DNA from: Polyangiaceae bacterium
GTDB lineage: Bacteria; Myxococcota_A; Polyangia; Polyangiales; Polyangiaceae
NCBI GenBank assembly: GCA_020633205.1
Contig: JACKEB010000017.1
Coordinates: 248,001-312,000, forward strand
DNA: 64,000 bases
Reading direction: 5' to 3'
Numbering within the stretch: position 1 is the first letter of the stretch; each line of letters starts with the position of its first letter. A program made the position numbers and the translations under genes. Below are positions 52,040 through 61,290 of this stretch, in pieces. The notes under the pieces are model-generated. The model saw nothing but the letters and a program-made list of their open reading frames with translations, was not told where the DNA came from and did no database searches.

Positions 52040-53545
52040 GTGCCTGACGCTGCAGCCAAGAACGCGTCGCACACCCCCGACTGGGGCTTCACCTTGGTGG
52101 TCAGCCTACTCGGCCTGTTGCCGCGTCTTTATGTGGCCATCGCGTGGTCGCGAGAACCGGTGTGGGATGGTCACTACTACCATTTCGGCGCCACACGTAT
52201 CGCCGAGGGCCTCGGCTACTCCGAGGATGTCATCGTCGGTGGCCAAGCCGTGTGGAAAGCCTGGTGCCACTACCCGGTAGGCTACAGCGCCTTTCTCGGC
52301 TTGCTCTATTTGGTGTTTGGGCGGGGCCTGCTCGTGGCACCGATCGCAAACGCCGCGATTGGTGCTCTGCAGATCGCCGTGGGGCATCGACTCGGGCGCT
52401 GCTTCCTCAGCACGAACCGTGCGCGCGTAGCGGCTGCGCTGATCGCCCTGCATCCCGGGCTCATCGCCTACAGCGCGGTCGTCATGACGGAGCTGTTGAC
52501 GGCGTTGCTGCTCTCGTGGGCAGCGCTGATCATCTACAGCCGCCGCGGCCAGCTGAAAGGCGCCGCCTACGGCGGCATCATGCTGGGACTTGCGACGCTC
52601 GTGCGGCCCTCGGTGCTGCTGGCAGCGCCGCTCTCGGCGCTGCTGCATGATGGCAAGCGCTGGCGGGCGTTGGCGCTGGCGGCGGTTAGCCTCGCCGTTA
52701 CGTTCGCCGTGGTCATGCCCTGGACCATTCGCAACTGCAACCGCATGGATGGTTGCGCCTTCGTGTCGACAAACGGTGGCTGGAACCTGGCCATCGGCGC
52801 GCTAACCGACAGCGGACGTTTCCGCACGTTGAAGGCTCAAGATGGCTGCCCTGTCGTCACTGGACAGGTGCAACAGGATCGTTGTTGGGCGAAGGTGGGG
52901 CGCGAGGCCATCCTCAAGGATCCGAAACGTTGGATCTCCTTGATGCCCAAGAAGCTGGGCCACACCTATGACCATGAGTCGTTCGCGATAGAGTACCTCC
53001 GCGAAGCGAACCCCAACGCCTGGCCGGAGCATCGTCGGGTAGCCGGGCGGAACTTGCTCTCGCATTTCCACCGTGGATTACTAATCCTGGCGGCGTTCTC
53101 CGTGGTTGGTCTGCCGCTCAGCGACCGACGTAGGAACCCGCAGCGCGACAGCAAGGAGCTCAGCAACCAGGCCACGTTGGCCTGGGTGGTTCAAGCGATG
53201 CTCTTCAGCGTGTTGTTGGGGCTGGCGGGATACGCGATCTTCAACGACGAACACCCGTTCTTCTGGCTCCCGACGTTGATTCCGCTGCTGGCGTTGCTGC
53301 CAGTACCGGGTCGGCCGTTGCATGGAGGCGTGGGCCGTTACGCGTTTGGGTTGCTGTTCTCGACTACGTTGATTCACGCGGTGTTCTTTGGGGACGATCG
53401 CTACCACTTGGTAGTAACTCCAGTGCTTTGCCTGCTGGGTGCTGCGGCGTTCCGGCGCTCGCGTCCACTGATCGCGCGCACCAGCGCAGGGGTCGAGCCG
53501 CAGCCCACACCGCCGGAAGCCGGCGCGGCTCCCAACCTCGGCTAG
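52040..53545 (+). CDS. GT-C membrane glycosyltransferase (ArnT/PMT-like)
   Basis: A 501-residue polytopic membrane protein with about 11-12 helices. An early periplasmic loop with REPVWDGHYYHFGATRIAEGLGYS contains the acidic residues expected for GT-C enzymes, and HPGLIAYSAVVMTELL plus LVRPSVLLAAP resemble dolichyl/undecaprenyl-phosphate-sugar transferases of the PMT/ArnT group. The mid-region carries a periplasmic domain with three Cys residues. It begins with GTG 15 bases after the ParA-fusion stop and probably shares its transcript. Sugar donor and acceptor are unknown. Confidence 0.8.
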   Translation: MPDAAAKNASHTPDWGFTLVVSLLGLLPRLYVAIAWSREPVWDGHYYHFGATRIAEGLGYSEDVIVGGQAVWKAWCHYPVGYSAFLGLLYLVFGRGLLVAPIANAAIGALQIAVGHRLGRCFLSTNRARVAAALIALHPGLIAYSAVVMTELLTALLLSWAALIIYSRRGQLKGAAYGGIMLGLATLVRPSVLLAAPLSALLHDGKRWRALALAAVSLAVTFAVVMPWTIRNCNRMDGCAFVSTNGGWNLAIGALTDSGRFRTLKAQDGCPVVTGQVQQDRCWAKVGREAILKDPKRWISLMPKKLGHTYDHESFAIEYLREANPNAWPEHRRVAGRNLLSHFHRGLLILAAFSVVGLPLSDRRRNPQRDSKELSNQATLAWVVQAMLFSVLLGLAGYAIFNDEHPFFWLPTLIPLLALLPVPGRPLHGGVGRYAFGLLFSTTLIHAVFFGDDRYHLVVTPVLCLLGAAAFRRSRPLIARTSAGVEPQPTPPEAGAAPNLG

Positions 53546-53685
53546 CGATCCGGACGTCCGGAGACTTCGGGTGCAATGCCTCGATCGGGCCCGTTTGCTG
53601 GGCGTAGGTTATGAAAACGACATCCATTTTCTACTAACCGAGGCTCAAAATGGCCGCAGGATCCGCCTCTCGCACCCCGCAAATA

Positions 53686-53704
53686 GATATTGAAAATCAT
53701 TTTC
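53686..53704. promoter_or_regulatory. Fur box upstream of the TonB-receptor operon
   Basis: The 19-base site matches the classical GATAATGATAATCATTATC consensus at 16 positions. It contains the perfect 17-base palindrome TTGAAAATC/ATTTTCAA (53690-53706). It lies about 63 bases before the first gene, where a promoter would be expected. Repression by iron-loaded Fur is inferred from the match and from the operon content. Confidence 0.75.
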
Positions 53705-53766
53705 AACAAAGATAGGAGCGAAACCAGCCCTCGACTTGGGGCTCGCCAAAGGAAGGTCTCGTAAGC

Positions 53767-55335
53767 ATGCATCCCCTCACCCGTCTCGGATTTCTCGTCG
53801 GCTTCGCTTCTTGTGTCCCCCTGATTGGGTGCGGCAGCGACTCGGAGGACAGCAAAGGCAGCGGGGGCAGCGGCGCCGCAGGTGGTTCCGCAGGGAATGG
53901 AGGTACAGCCGGCAATGCTGGCAGCGCCGCTAGCGGGGGCAGCGCGGGCTCCACCACTGGCGGTACGGCCGGGACGGGTGCCGTGGCTGGTAGCGCTGGC
54001 GCCGGTGGGACGGGCGGAACTGCTGGAACCGGCGGAACTGCCGGGGCTGCTGGAACGAGTGGCGCGGCCGGCACGTCTGGTACCGAATTCGCAGGCGCGG
54101 TACCGCTCTCACAAACGGAGAACGACCGCTTCTGGGCGGCGGCTTTCGACGCTCAAGGTCGGCCGTACGCTGCGGGCTACTCCGAGTTCAACGGGGACTC
54201 CGCCCTCGTGGTGGCACGCTTCAACTTGGATGGCACCTACGACGCGAGCTTCGGAACTGGGGGAATCGCGTATGTCAACGCCGTCGCCGGGGGAACCCTC
54301 GAGCAAGCAAGGGGCCTCGGCATCCAGAGCGATGGCAAGGTGGTCGTCGCCGGCACGGTGGAGCATGACCCCAATGCGACCTACGTCGACGCAGACATCG
54401 CCGTCGCGCGCTTCAACAGCGATGGCACCCTCGACACGGCCTTCGGGACGAACGGGGTGGCGATCATCGACATCACCACGGGTGGCAACGACGGCACGAG
54501 CGATATCAACGACTCACTGTGGAACGCGACAGTGGACTCACAAGACCGCATCTTGCTCTTTGGCATGGCGAAGGCGGAGGCTCGGGCGGACCGGGACCGC
54601 TTCGTCGCGCGACTGACGTCAGAAGGCGCATTAGACACCACGTTCAATTCCACAGGGAAGCATGTGTACGGGGTGGATGGCCTGGACCTCAACGACAACG
54701 GGCGCAACGGTTTCGTCCAGCCAGATGGCAAAATCTTCCACGGCGGCTACACGAACGTGAGCGGCAGCAACCAGATCGTGCTCGCCCGGTTCAATGCTGA
54801 TGGGACACTGGACACGTCCTTCGATACAGATGGGATCCTTCGCTCAGCACCGCTCCCCTCCCCCGGCATGGCCGAAGCCTACGGGGCGGCGCTGCAAAGC
54901 AGCGGCAAGTACGTCACCACGGGGTATGGACGCGAGCAGGGCACCGGAACCGTCGACCTGGTCTCGTTCCGCTACAACGCCGATGGCGCTGCTGACACCA
55001 CGTGGGCAACGAACGGTGGCCTGATCTACGACATCGCAGCCGACAACGACCGCGGACGCAACGTCTTGCCACTCGCCGACGACCGCACTGTCCATGTCGG
55101 CTCAGGCTCGCCGAGCACGGGCGTGATCCACGCCATGATCCTCATCACGACGGCGGACGGAGCGCTCGACACGAACTTCGACACCGACGGAGTGAAGCTC
55201 TACGACTTCGGGAGCGTGGATCAAGCGCTGTTCGGCGCCGCTGTGTCTCCCGACGGCAAGTGGCTCGCCGCAGCAGGCTACCTCCGCGTGGACAGCGCGG
55301 ACGACGACGCGGCGCTCGTTCTGCTGCCGCTCTAA
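53767..55335 (+). CDS. Iron-operon lipoprotein with delta-60 repeat propeller
   Basis: A 522-residue lipoprotein, lipobox LIGCGSD. A Gly/Thr/Ala-rich linker (about 25-105) leads to a propeller built from delta-60-type repeats, such as FNLDGTYDASFGTGGIAYV, FNSDGTLDTAFGTNGVAII and FNADGTLDTSFDTDGILRS, of which at least six are visible. This repeat family folds as a beta-propeller and usually works at the surface. First gene behind the Fur box; the next gene starts about 100 bases after its stop. It may be a receptor partner or a metal/ligand-presenting protein. Function is inferred from location only. Confidence 0.85.
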   Translation: MHPLTRLGFLVGFASCVPLIGCGSDSEDSKGSGGSGAAGGSAGNGGTAGNAGSAASGGSAGSTTGGTAGTGAVAGSAGAGGTGGTAGTGGTAGAAGTSGAAGTSGTEFAGAVPLSQTENDRFWAAAFDAQGRPYAAGYSEFNGDSALVVARFNLDGTYDASFGTGGIAYVNAVAGGTLEQARGLGIQSDGKVVVAGTVEHDPNATYVDADIAVARFNSDGTLDTAFGTNGVAIIDITTGGNDGTSDINDSLWNATVDSQDRILLFGMAKAEARADRDRFVARLTSEGALDTTFNSTGKHVYGVDGLDLNDNGRNGFVQPDGKIFHGGYTNVSGSNQIVLARFNADGTLDTSFDTDGILRSAPLPSPGMAEAYGAALQSSGKYVTTGYGREQGTGTVDLVSFRYNADGAADTTWATNGGLIYDIAADNDRGRNVLPLADDRTVHVGSGSPSTGVIHAMILITTADGALDTNFDTDGVKLYDFGSVDQALFGAAVSPDGKWLAAAGYLRVDSADDDAALVLLPL

Positions 55336-55388
55336 TAGGATGTTGATTGGCTGGGTGTCTTTCAACGCCCTGTAAAACCCGACCGCGC

Positions 55389-55433
55389 GCGCGCCGTGTT
55401 GGAACCCACGGCGCGCTCATATCCTCGAGGATA
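55389..55433 (+). promoter_or_regulatory. Hairpin and palindrome before the imelysin gene
   Basis: A perfect ten-base stem GCGCGCCGTG / CACGGCGCGC (loop 55399-55406) is followed by the 14-base perfect palindrome TATCCTCGAGGATA at 55420-55433, which contains the Shine-Dalgarno CGAGG of the next ATG (55437). RNA folding could hide that ribosome site or end transcription. No T-run follows the hairpin. Confidence 0.5.
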
Positions 55434-55436
55434 CTC

Positions 55437-56810
55437 ATGATCCAGGTACGCAAGGCAACGCTGGGGTTGATTGCGGCCATCTGTGTGTGGGCCGGCTGTA
55501 GGAAGCCGCCACCCGATGAGCACGTCTACTCTGGGCAGATCGCGCCACCCACGGGTGCTGGGGGCAGCGCCAACGCAGGAGCTGGTGGAGCTCCCGGGAC
55601 CGGTGGTGGCTGGACATTGGGTGGAACTGGCGGGGCGCTCGACGCAGGCCCTGATGCCGGAGAACACGCGGCGCTGAGTTGCCAGCTCGAAGCAGAGCCA
55701 GAAAGCTTCAGCAAGTCGGCACTGCTGGCGTCGATCGCCCAGTGCGCTCTGACTCGCTACGAGGCTCACCGCCAGGCCGCGCTGGAACTTCAGCGCACCA
55801 CCCAAGCCTTTGCGGCCGAACCTTCGGACGTCAATGCGCTCTCGGCGCAGAACGCTTGGCGCAAAACAATTTCCTCATGGCAACGCGCAGAACTCTTCCG
55901 ATTTGGCCCAGCTGCGCGCAGCGGCGAGCCTGGCGCGCAAGATCTTCGAGATCAGATCTACGGCTGGCCCCTGGTGAGTCGCTGCAAGGTTGACGAGCAG
56001 CTCGTCAGTCAGGATTACACGAAGCCAGAGTTCGCTTCGTCGCTGATCAACGGGCGCACTCACTCCGCCCTCGACTACCTGCTCTTCTATCCTGGCACTG
56101 ACAACGGTTGTTCGAGCTTCTCCGCAATCAACGCGAACGGCAGCTGGAGCGCGCTCGGCGCCGCGGAGCTTCGTGGGCGCAAGGCGGCCTACGCGGGAGC
56201 GGTCAGCTCTCTGGTCCTCACGAGCGCCACGCGCTTGGTCGAGTTCTGGGTGCCGACACAGGACGCATTTCCAGAAGGCAAGAACTTCTGCAGCACCCTC
56301 GCCACGGCAGGCAACGGCTCCGGCGTGTTCGATAGTGATCAGGCTGCTCTCAACGCGGTCAGCGACGCGCTGTTCTACGTCGACAAGGAGCTAAAGGACT
56401 GGAAGCTCGGCAGGCCGGTAGGGCTGGTGGACTGCTTCGCCGAGGCGTGTCCCGAAGCGGTCGAGCTCCCGTACAGCAAGGGCTCACTCGCGCATATCGC
56501 GAACAACCTCGTAGGGTTTCGGGATCTCTTCGAGGGCTGCACGGATTCGGGGCTTCGTCTCGGCTTCGACGATTGGCTGATCGCGGTTGGTGCGGAGTCA
56601 GTGAGTCAGCGCATGTTGAGCGCACTCGATGGGGCGCAGCTCGAGCTAGGGAAAGTGCCAGGACCGCTGGACGCGGCGGTGACGAGCGACAAGGCCAGCG
56701 TCGAACGTGCGTACGCCGCCGTGAAGCAACTGACCGACATCCTGAAGACCGAGTTCGTCACCGTGCTTAACCTCGAACTGCCAAAGAGCGCCGAGGGCGA
56801 CAATGACTGA
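55437..56810 (+). CDS. Imelysin-like lipoprotein of the iron operon
   Basis: A 457-residue lipoprotein (VWAGCR). After a Gly-rich linker, the imelysin-like (M75/EfeO-related) helical domain runs from about 85. The family GxHxxE-type motif appears as INGRTHSALDYLLFYPGTDNGC (His near 208), with Asp where the Glu usually stands. Family members bind iron or heme-related ligands in the periplasm (IrpA, EfeO). Two Cys residues near the C-terminus (EGCTDSG) may pair. CGAGG precedes the ATG at 55437 by six bases. It overlaps the next gene by eight bases. Role in capturing iron is inferred. Confidence 0.85.
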   Translation: MIQVRKATLGLIAAICVWAGCRKPPPDEHVYSGQIAPPTGAGGSANAGAGGAPGTGGGWTLGGTGGALDAGPDAGEHAALSCQLEAEPESFSKSALLASIAQCALTRYEAHRQAALELQRTTQAFAAEPSDVNALSAQNAWRKTISSWQRAELFRFGPAARSGEPGAQDLRDQIYGWPLVSRCKVDEQLVSQDYTKPEFASSLINGRTHSALDYLLFYPGTDNGCSSFSAINANGSWSALGAAELRGRKAAYAGAVSSLVLTSATRLVEFWVPTQDAFPEGKNFCSTLATAGNGSGVFDSDQAALNAVSDALFYVDKELKDWKLGRPVGLVDCFAEACPEAVELPYSKGSLAHIANNLVGFRDLFEGCTDSGLRLGFDDWLIAVGAESVSQRMLSALDGAQLELGKVPGPLDAAVTSDKASVERAYAAVKQLTDILKTEFVTVLNLELPKSAEGDND

Positions 56811-58203
56811 CGCGCGGCGGTGCTCCTCGAGGCTGACGGCGGCGCTCCACCAACCGGTGGCGGCTGAGTGGCTGGTGGTCTTGCGCTTCGCGCTCGGGAC
56901 GATTGTGACGGTGAGCGCGCTTCGCTTCATCGCGTACGGATGGGTCGAGCAGTTCTTCACGGAACCGACGTTCCATTTCCGCTATTGGGGTCTGGGCTGG
57001 GTGCCGGTAGTTGACTCGGCGGCGATGCACGGGCTTTTCTGGCTCACTGCACTGCTCGGCGTCCTGGTCAGCCTCGGGTTGTTCTTCCGGGTTAGCTGCG
57101 TCGCGCTGTTTCTTTGCTTCAGCTACCTGCAGTTGGTCGACGTCGCGAACTACCTGAACCATTACTACCTGGTCTGCATCCTGACGCTGCTGCTCAGCCT
57201 GTCGCCTGCGGGGAAGTTCGCGTCCCTCGACGTATGGCTTGGACGCGCGTCCCCCCAGGCTCAGCACCCACGCTTCTGGCTGTGGCTGTTCAGGCTTCAA
57301 GTTGGCATCGTCTACACCTTCGCCGCGCTCGCGAAGGCGAACAGCGACTGGTTGATCCACGGACAACCGTTAGGGATTTGGCTCAGTTCGCGAACCCACA
57401 TTCCATTTCTGGGAGACGTGTTCGCGCTGCCAGGGGCCGCGCTGGTGATGAGTTGGTGCGGCTTCCTGTTCGATCTCAGTGTGGTTTGGCTGCTGCTCTA
57501 TCGACGCACCCGCGCACCAGCGTACATCGTCGCGGTCACGTTCCACGTGCTGACGCGGGTGCTGTTCCCAATCGGGATGTTCCCCTTCATCATGTTGGCG
57601 GCAGCGCTGGTGTTCTTTCCTCCAAGCGCCTTTGCTCGAATAGGCCGGTGGACTCGCGAGAGGCTACGGAGACCTCCTAGCCGATCCGCGCGCGTCGCAC
57701 GGGTGCCTCCCGCCTTGGCATGGGGACTCGCAGTGTTCTGTCTGGTGCAGCTAGCGCTTCCGTTGCGACATTGGACCTATGGCGGCAACGTACTCTGGCA
57801 CGAGCAAGGCATGCGCTTCTCTTGGCGCGTCATGGCCCGCGAGAAGAACGGGAGCGTGACCTACGTCGTCCGCACACCCAGCGGCTTGACCCAGCACGTT
57901 TCCCCCCGGAACTATTTGACACGCATCCAAGAGCGGGAGCTCGCGACCCAACCCGACCTCATCTTGCAGCTCGCGCACCACATCGCTGCCGACTATGAGC
58001 AGCGAGGGATAGCTGACGTCCAGGTTCACGCGGACGCCTGGGCGTCAATGAATGGTCGCCCGATGTCCCGCTTGATCGACCCCCGAGTGGATCTCGCACG
58101 GGTGCGAGACGGTATCGGGCCGGCTAACTGGGTGTTCGCGGCACCTGCGACGCCTCCGCTCCGACTCCGGTCCAACACCCAGCAGCGCCTCGCTGCCCAT
58201 TGA
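56803..58203 (+). CDS. HTTM membrane protein related to vitamin-K gamma-carboxylase
   Basis: A 466-residue polytopic membrane protein. It has the HTTM domain signature of vitamin-K-dependent gamma-glutamyl carboxylase: NYLNHYYLVCILTLLLSLS (His120, equivalent to the His of the enzyme's NNHSYL), YTFAALAKANSDWLIHGQPL (Lys178, matching the catalytic Lys of KKxDxDW), and TFHVLTRVLFPIGMFPFIML (His249, of the FHxxxxxLFxIGMF motif). The C-terminal soluble part (about 310-466) is shorter than in the animal enzyme. Overlap with the imelysin gene indicates coupling. A role in carboxylating Glu residues of a neighbour is a hypothesis. Confidence 0.8.
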   Translation: MTDARRCSSRLTAALHQPVAAEWLVVLRFALGTIVTVSALRFIAYGWVEQFFTEPTFHFRYWGLGWVPVVDSAAMHGLFWLTALLGVLVSLGLFFRVSCVALFLCFSYLQLVDVANYLNHYYLVCILTLLLSLSPAGKFASLDVWLGRASPQAQHPRFWLWLFRLQVGIVYTFAALAKANSDWLIHGQPLGIWLSSRTHIPFLGDVFALPGAALVMSWCGFLFDLSVVWLLLYRRTRAPAYIVAVTFHVLTRVLFPIGMFPFIMLAAALVFFPPSAFARIGRWTRERLRRPPSRSARVARVPPALAWGLAVFCLVQLALPLRHWTYGGNVLWHEQGMRFSWRVMAREKNGSVTYVVRTPSGLTQHVSPRNYLTRIQERELATQPDLILQLAHHIAADYEQRGIADVQVHADAWASMNGRPMSRLIDPRVDLARVRDGIGPANWVFAAPATPPLRLRSNTQQRLAAH

Positions 58204-58228
58204 CGCCAGCGCTTTTGAAGAGAGCTTT

Positions 58229-60472
58229 ATGACACGCCTCATGCGGACGGTCGCCTGCGCCCTCGCTTGCACCGCCTATTCTCCTCTCACCTGGAGCGAG
58301 ACACCGCACCCCTCACCCCCAACACCCGAAGACTCCGAGTCATCGGTCACGCCGGAGGCAGACCCCGCAAGCGAAGCCGAGCCGGAACAAGAAGTGTTGG
58401 TGATGGCCACACCGATTGGAAAGACGGCGGGCTCCGCTCACGTAGTCCGCGAACGGGACCTGGAGCGGTACGAGTATGACGATCCGCACGCGGTGCTCAC
58501 CCGCGTTCCTGGTGTCTACTCACGGGGCGAAGATGGTCTCGGCCTGCGCCCCAACATCGGCATGCGAGGAGTGAACCCCGATCGCTCGAAGAAGGTGACG
58601 CTGCTAGAAGATGGCATCCCCTTCGGCCCCGCGCCATACTCCGCTCCCGCGGCGTACTTCTTCCCGCTGATGACCCGCATGACCTACGTCCGGGTGATCA
58701 AGGGTCCGGCGGCGATCGCCTACGGTCCGCAGTCGGTTGGTGGTGCCATCGATCTGATCACGCGCCCCATCCCCACGGAAACATCTGCGAGAGCGGACAT
58801 CAGCTTGGGAGAGTACGGCTATCGCAAGGCCCACGGCTACTTCGGGTCGAGCGACGGGACGACCGGGTTTCTGATCGAAGGCGTGCACCTCGGCAACGAC
58901 GGCTTCAAGGAACTGCCGAGCGGCGCAGACACAGGCTTCGTCAAGAACGAGTGGATGGCGAAGGCGAGCTACGTGCCCAACCCGACGGCTGAAGCGCCAC
59001 ATCACTTCAACCTCAAGCTCTCATACGCCGATGAGGTATCCAACGAGACGTACCTCGGTTTGAGCGACGACGACTTCAAGCGCACTCCCCTCGCTCGCTA
59101 CTCAGCGAGTCAGTTGGACCGCATGGAGTGGCACCGGACGTCCGCGACGCTAACCCACGAGATTTCGCCGCTCCCCAAGCTCAAGATCACGACCAAGGCC
59201 TACAGACACGACTTCTCCCGCATCTGGCGCAAGGTCAATAGTTTCCGCGGGGCAAGCATAGCGAGCGTACTCGAGGACCCGAACAGCCCTCAAAACGCGG
59301 TCTTCTACGCAATCTTGAGAGGCGAAGCCGAGAGCACTTCACCCGCCGAGACGCTGCTGATCGGCCCCAACCAACGCAAGTTCGTCTCGCAGGGAGTCGA
59401 CGTTCGTGTGCGCTGGGACACCTCGACCGGTGGCCTTGCCCATCGCTTCGAGTATGGTGTCACCGCCCACTATGATCGCATCGAGCGACGCCACAGCGAG
59501 GACGGCTTCCTTGCGGCAAGAGGCGAGCTATTCCCTGACGGAACGCCAACCGAAGTCACCGCGCTGAACGAAGCGTCATCGTACGCTGCGGCCGTGCACG
59601 TGTCAGACGCCATGAGCTTTGGGCGTTTCATCATCACTCCCGGAGTGCGCACGGAGAGCATCGCCGGCAGCTTCGTCGACCGCCTGTCGCTCCAGGAGCG
59701 CGGGAATTCGCTGGTCGTGGTGTTGCCGAGCTTGGGTGCCTTCTGGTCGCTCACCGATCATTTTGGCGTGCTCGCGGGAGGCTATCGCGGCTTCAGCCCT
59801 CCTGCGCCAGGCAGCGCGGAGTTTGTGAAACCGGAACTGAGCATCAACTACGAGGCTGGTGTCCGCTACTCAAAGGCCCGCACGCTGCTGGAAGCGGTTG
59901 GCTTCTACAATGACTACTCCAACCTGACCGACGTCTGCACCTTCTCAAGCGGTTGCTTGAACGACGATCTCGATCGCCAGTTCGATGCTGGCGCGGCGCG
60001 CATCTTCGGGGTCGAAGGCAGCATCCAACACGAGTTCCCGCTGGGCGGGTCACTGAAAGCACCTGTAGCCGGCGCCTACACGCTGACTTACAGCGAGTTC
60101 GAATCCAGCTTCGAGTCCGACGACCCAATCTTTGGCAGCGTGACCAAAGGTGACGAAGTCCCCTACGTGCCCAGGCACCAGCTGCACCTCGAGGCAGGGC
60201 TCGAGCACTCGAGAGCCGGTGGGAACTTAGGCTTCAACTACGTCGCCGCCACGCGCGAGATCGCTGGCTCGGGTCCACTGGACCAGGCGCTCGCCACCGA
60301 CCCTCAAGTTTGGCTCGACGCGTCGGCGTTCTTCAACCTCAGCAAGGGGATTCGGCTCTACGCCAACGTGCGTAACCTCACGGACAACCACTTCATCACC
60401 GGCCACCGACCTTACGGCGCTCGCCCCAACGCGCCGAGATGGGTCCAGATCGGTTTGAAAGCCCAACTCTAA
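58229..60472 (+). CDS. TonB-dependent receptor (FecA-like)
   Basis: Outer-membrane receptor of 747 residues importing an iron-bearing ligand with TonB energy. A signal peptide, a TonB-box-like EVLVMATP near residue 55, a plug domain (about 60-190: AVLTRVPGVYSRGEDG, RPNIGMRGVNPDRSKKVTLLEDGIPFGPAPYSAP, VRVIKGPAAIAYGPQSVGGAIDLIT), and a beta-barrel with TBDR-type strands follow to a C-terminal strand ending LKAQL. Ferric citrate, heme or a siderophore are possible ligands. It is the last gene of the Fur-type operon. GAGAG precedes the ATG. Confidence in the receptor call is high; the ligand is unknown. Confidence 0.93.
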   Translation: MTRLMRTVACALACTAYSPLTWSETPHPSPPTPEDSESSVTPEADPASEAEPEQEVLVMATPIGKTAGSAHVVRERDLERYEYDDPHAVLTRVPGVYSRGEDGLGLRPNIGMRGVNPDRSKKVTLLEDGIPFGPAPYSAPAAYFFPLMTRMTYVRVIKGPAAIAYGPQSVGGAIDLITRPIPTETSARADISLGEYGYRKAHGYFGSSDGTTGFLIEGVHLGNDGFKELPSGADTGFVKNEWMAKASYVPNPTAEAPHHFNLKLSYADEVSNETYLGLSDDDFKRTPLARYSASQLDRMEWHRTSATLTHEISPLPKLKITTKAYRHDFSRIWRKVNSFRGASIASVLEDPNSPQNAVFYAILRGEAESTSPAETLLIGPNQRKFVSQGVDVRVRWDTSTGGLAHRFEYGVTAHYDRIERRHSEDGFLAARGELFPDGTPTEVTALNEASSYAAAVHVSDAMSFGRFIITPGVRTESIAGSFVDRLSLQERGNSLVVVLPSLGAFWSLTDHFGVLAGGYRGFSPPAPGSAEFVKPELSINYEAGVRYSKARTLLEAVGFYNDYSNLTDVCTFSSGCLNDDLDRQFDAGAARIFGVEGSIQHEFPLGGSLKAPVAGAYTLTYSEFESSFESDDPIFGSVTKGDEVPYVPRHQLHLEAGLEHSRAGGNLGFNYVAATREIAGSGPLDQALATDPQVWLDASAFFNLSKGIRLYANVRNLTDNHFITGHRPYGARPNAPRWVQIGLKAQL

Positions 60473-60474
60473 GG

Positions 60475-60981
60475 CTAGCGCAGCTTCAAGAGGACCAGCC
60501 CAACCAGCACGCCCACGACGGCAGCACCGAGCAGCACGGCAACCCAGAGCCACGCATAAGTCGCAGGCGCCGGCGCTCTTCCGCGCGGATGCTGCGACTG
60601 CGGTGGACGCGACTGGGGCGCTTGGGATTGCGGTCCTTGCGCCGCTGGCGTTTGGGGTACTGGCGTACCCGGCAACGGCGTGCCCTTCATCATCGGCAAC
60701 GGACTGTTCGGCGGGAGCTGGCCACCGATGCCGTATTGATCGAGCAGGGCTTGGACTTGGTTGCGCTCGATCTTGCGCGTCGGAGCACGGCGATCGTCCA
60801 CTTCGTCGACCTCGAAGCTGCGCAGCTCCAGCGTCTTGTACTTGGACTCCTCCGGCGGACGCGTCGGTGCGATGTGCTGCTTCTCGGGCGGCAGCGCAGG
60901 CTCGGGTTCCAACGGCACCTCCGTCGCGTGGGTAAGCGTCGGCTGGTCGTCAGGAGCTGAAGGCTCTTCAGCGCGCGTCAT
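60475..60981 (-). CDS. Tail-anchored Pro/Gln-rich protein
   Basis: A 168-residue protein convergent with the receptor gene. It has an acidic/Pro-rich N-terminus, the segment YKTLELRSFEVDEVDDRRAPTRKIERNQVQALLDQYGIGGQLPP, a low-complexity Pro/Gln/Ser stretch and one C-terminal membrane helix (LWVAVLLGAAVVGVLVGLVLL). No family recognised. The ATG at 60981 is chosen because upstream codons look non-coding; a longer frame exists to 61161. GGGAA stands before it. Confidence 0.6.
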   Translation of the reverse strand: MTRAEEPSAPDDQPTLTHATEVPLEPEPALPPEKQHIAPTRPPEESKYKTLELRSFEVDEVDDRRAPTRKIERNQVQALLDQYGIGGQLPPNSPLPMMKGTPLPGTPVPQTPAAQGPQSQAPQSRPPQSQHPRGRAPAPATYAWLWVAVLLGAAVVGVLVGLVLLKLR

Positions 60982-61290
60982 GGATGTTCCCGGATGCCAT
61001 AGCTGTTTCAGGGTCGCAAGAGGCGAGCATTTTGGGGAGAGGGCGAATGCATGCTGTCTCTCGGTCCTGCTGCGATACCGAAGAGCCCTTGCCATTTGCC
61101 TCGATCCCGTGGTGACAGCAGTCTGCGGTTCTCTAGCCTTGGTACGACCACCTTTTTTCAAGTGGTAACGCGCGCTTCGGGTGGCCGGGTCCTTGCGGCT
61201 GTGCTTGCGGTTTGGCGCAGGTGGGCGCTGCTTGATGCCCGCGCTGTTTCTAAGACTGGGTGAGTCGAATCGTTGCGTACTCTTGGACGG

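Noticed and set aside
53613..53631. Second Fur-like element GAAAA-N9-TTTTC.
   Set aside because: Only the outer five bases of each arm match; it falls well short of the 19-base consensus that the downstream site meets.
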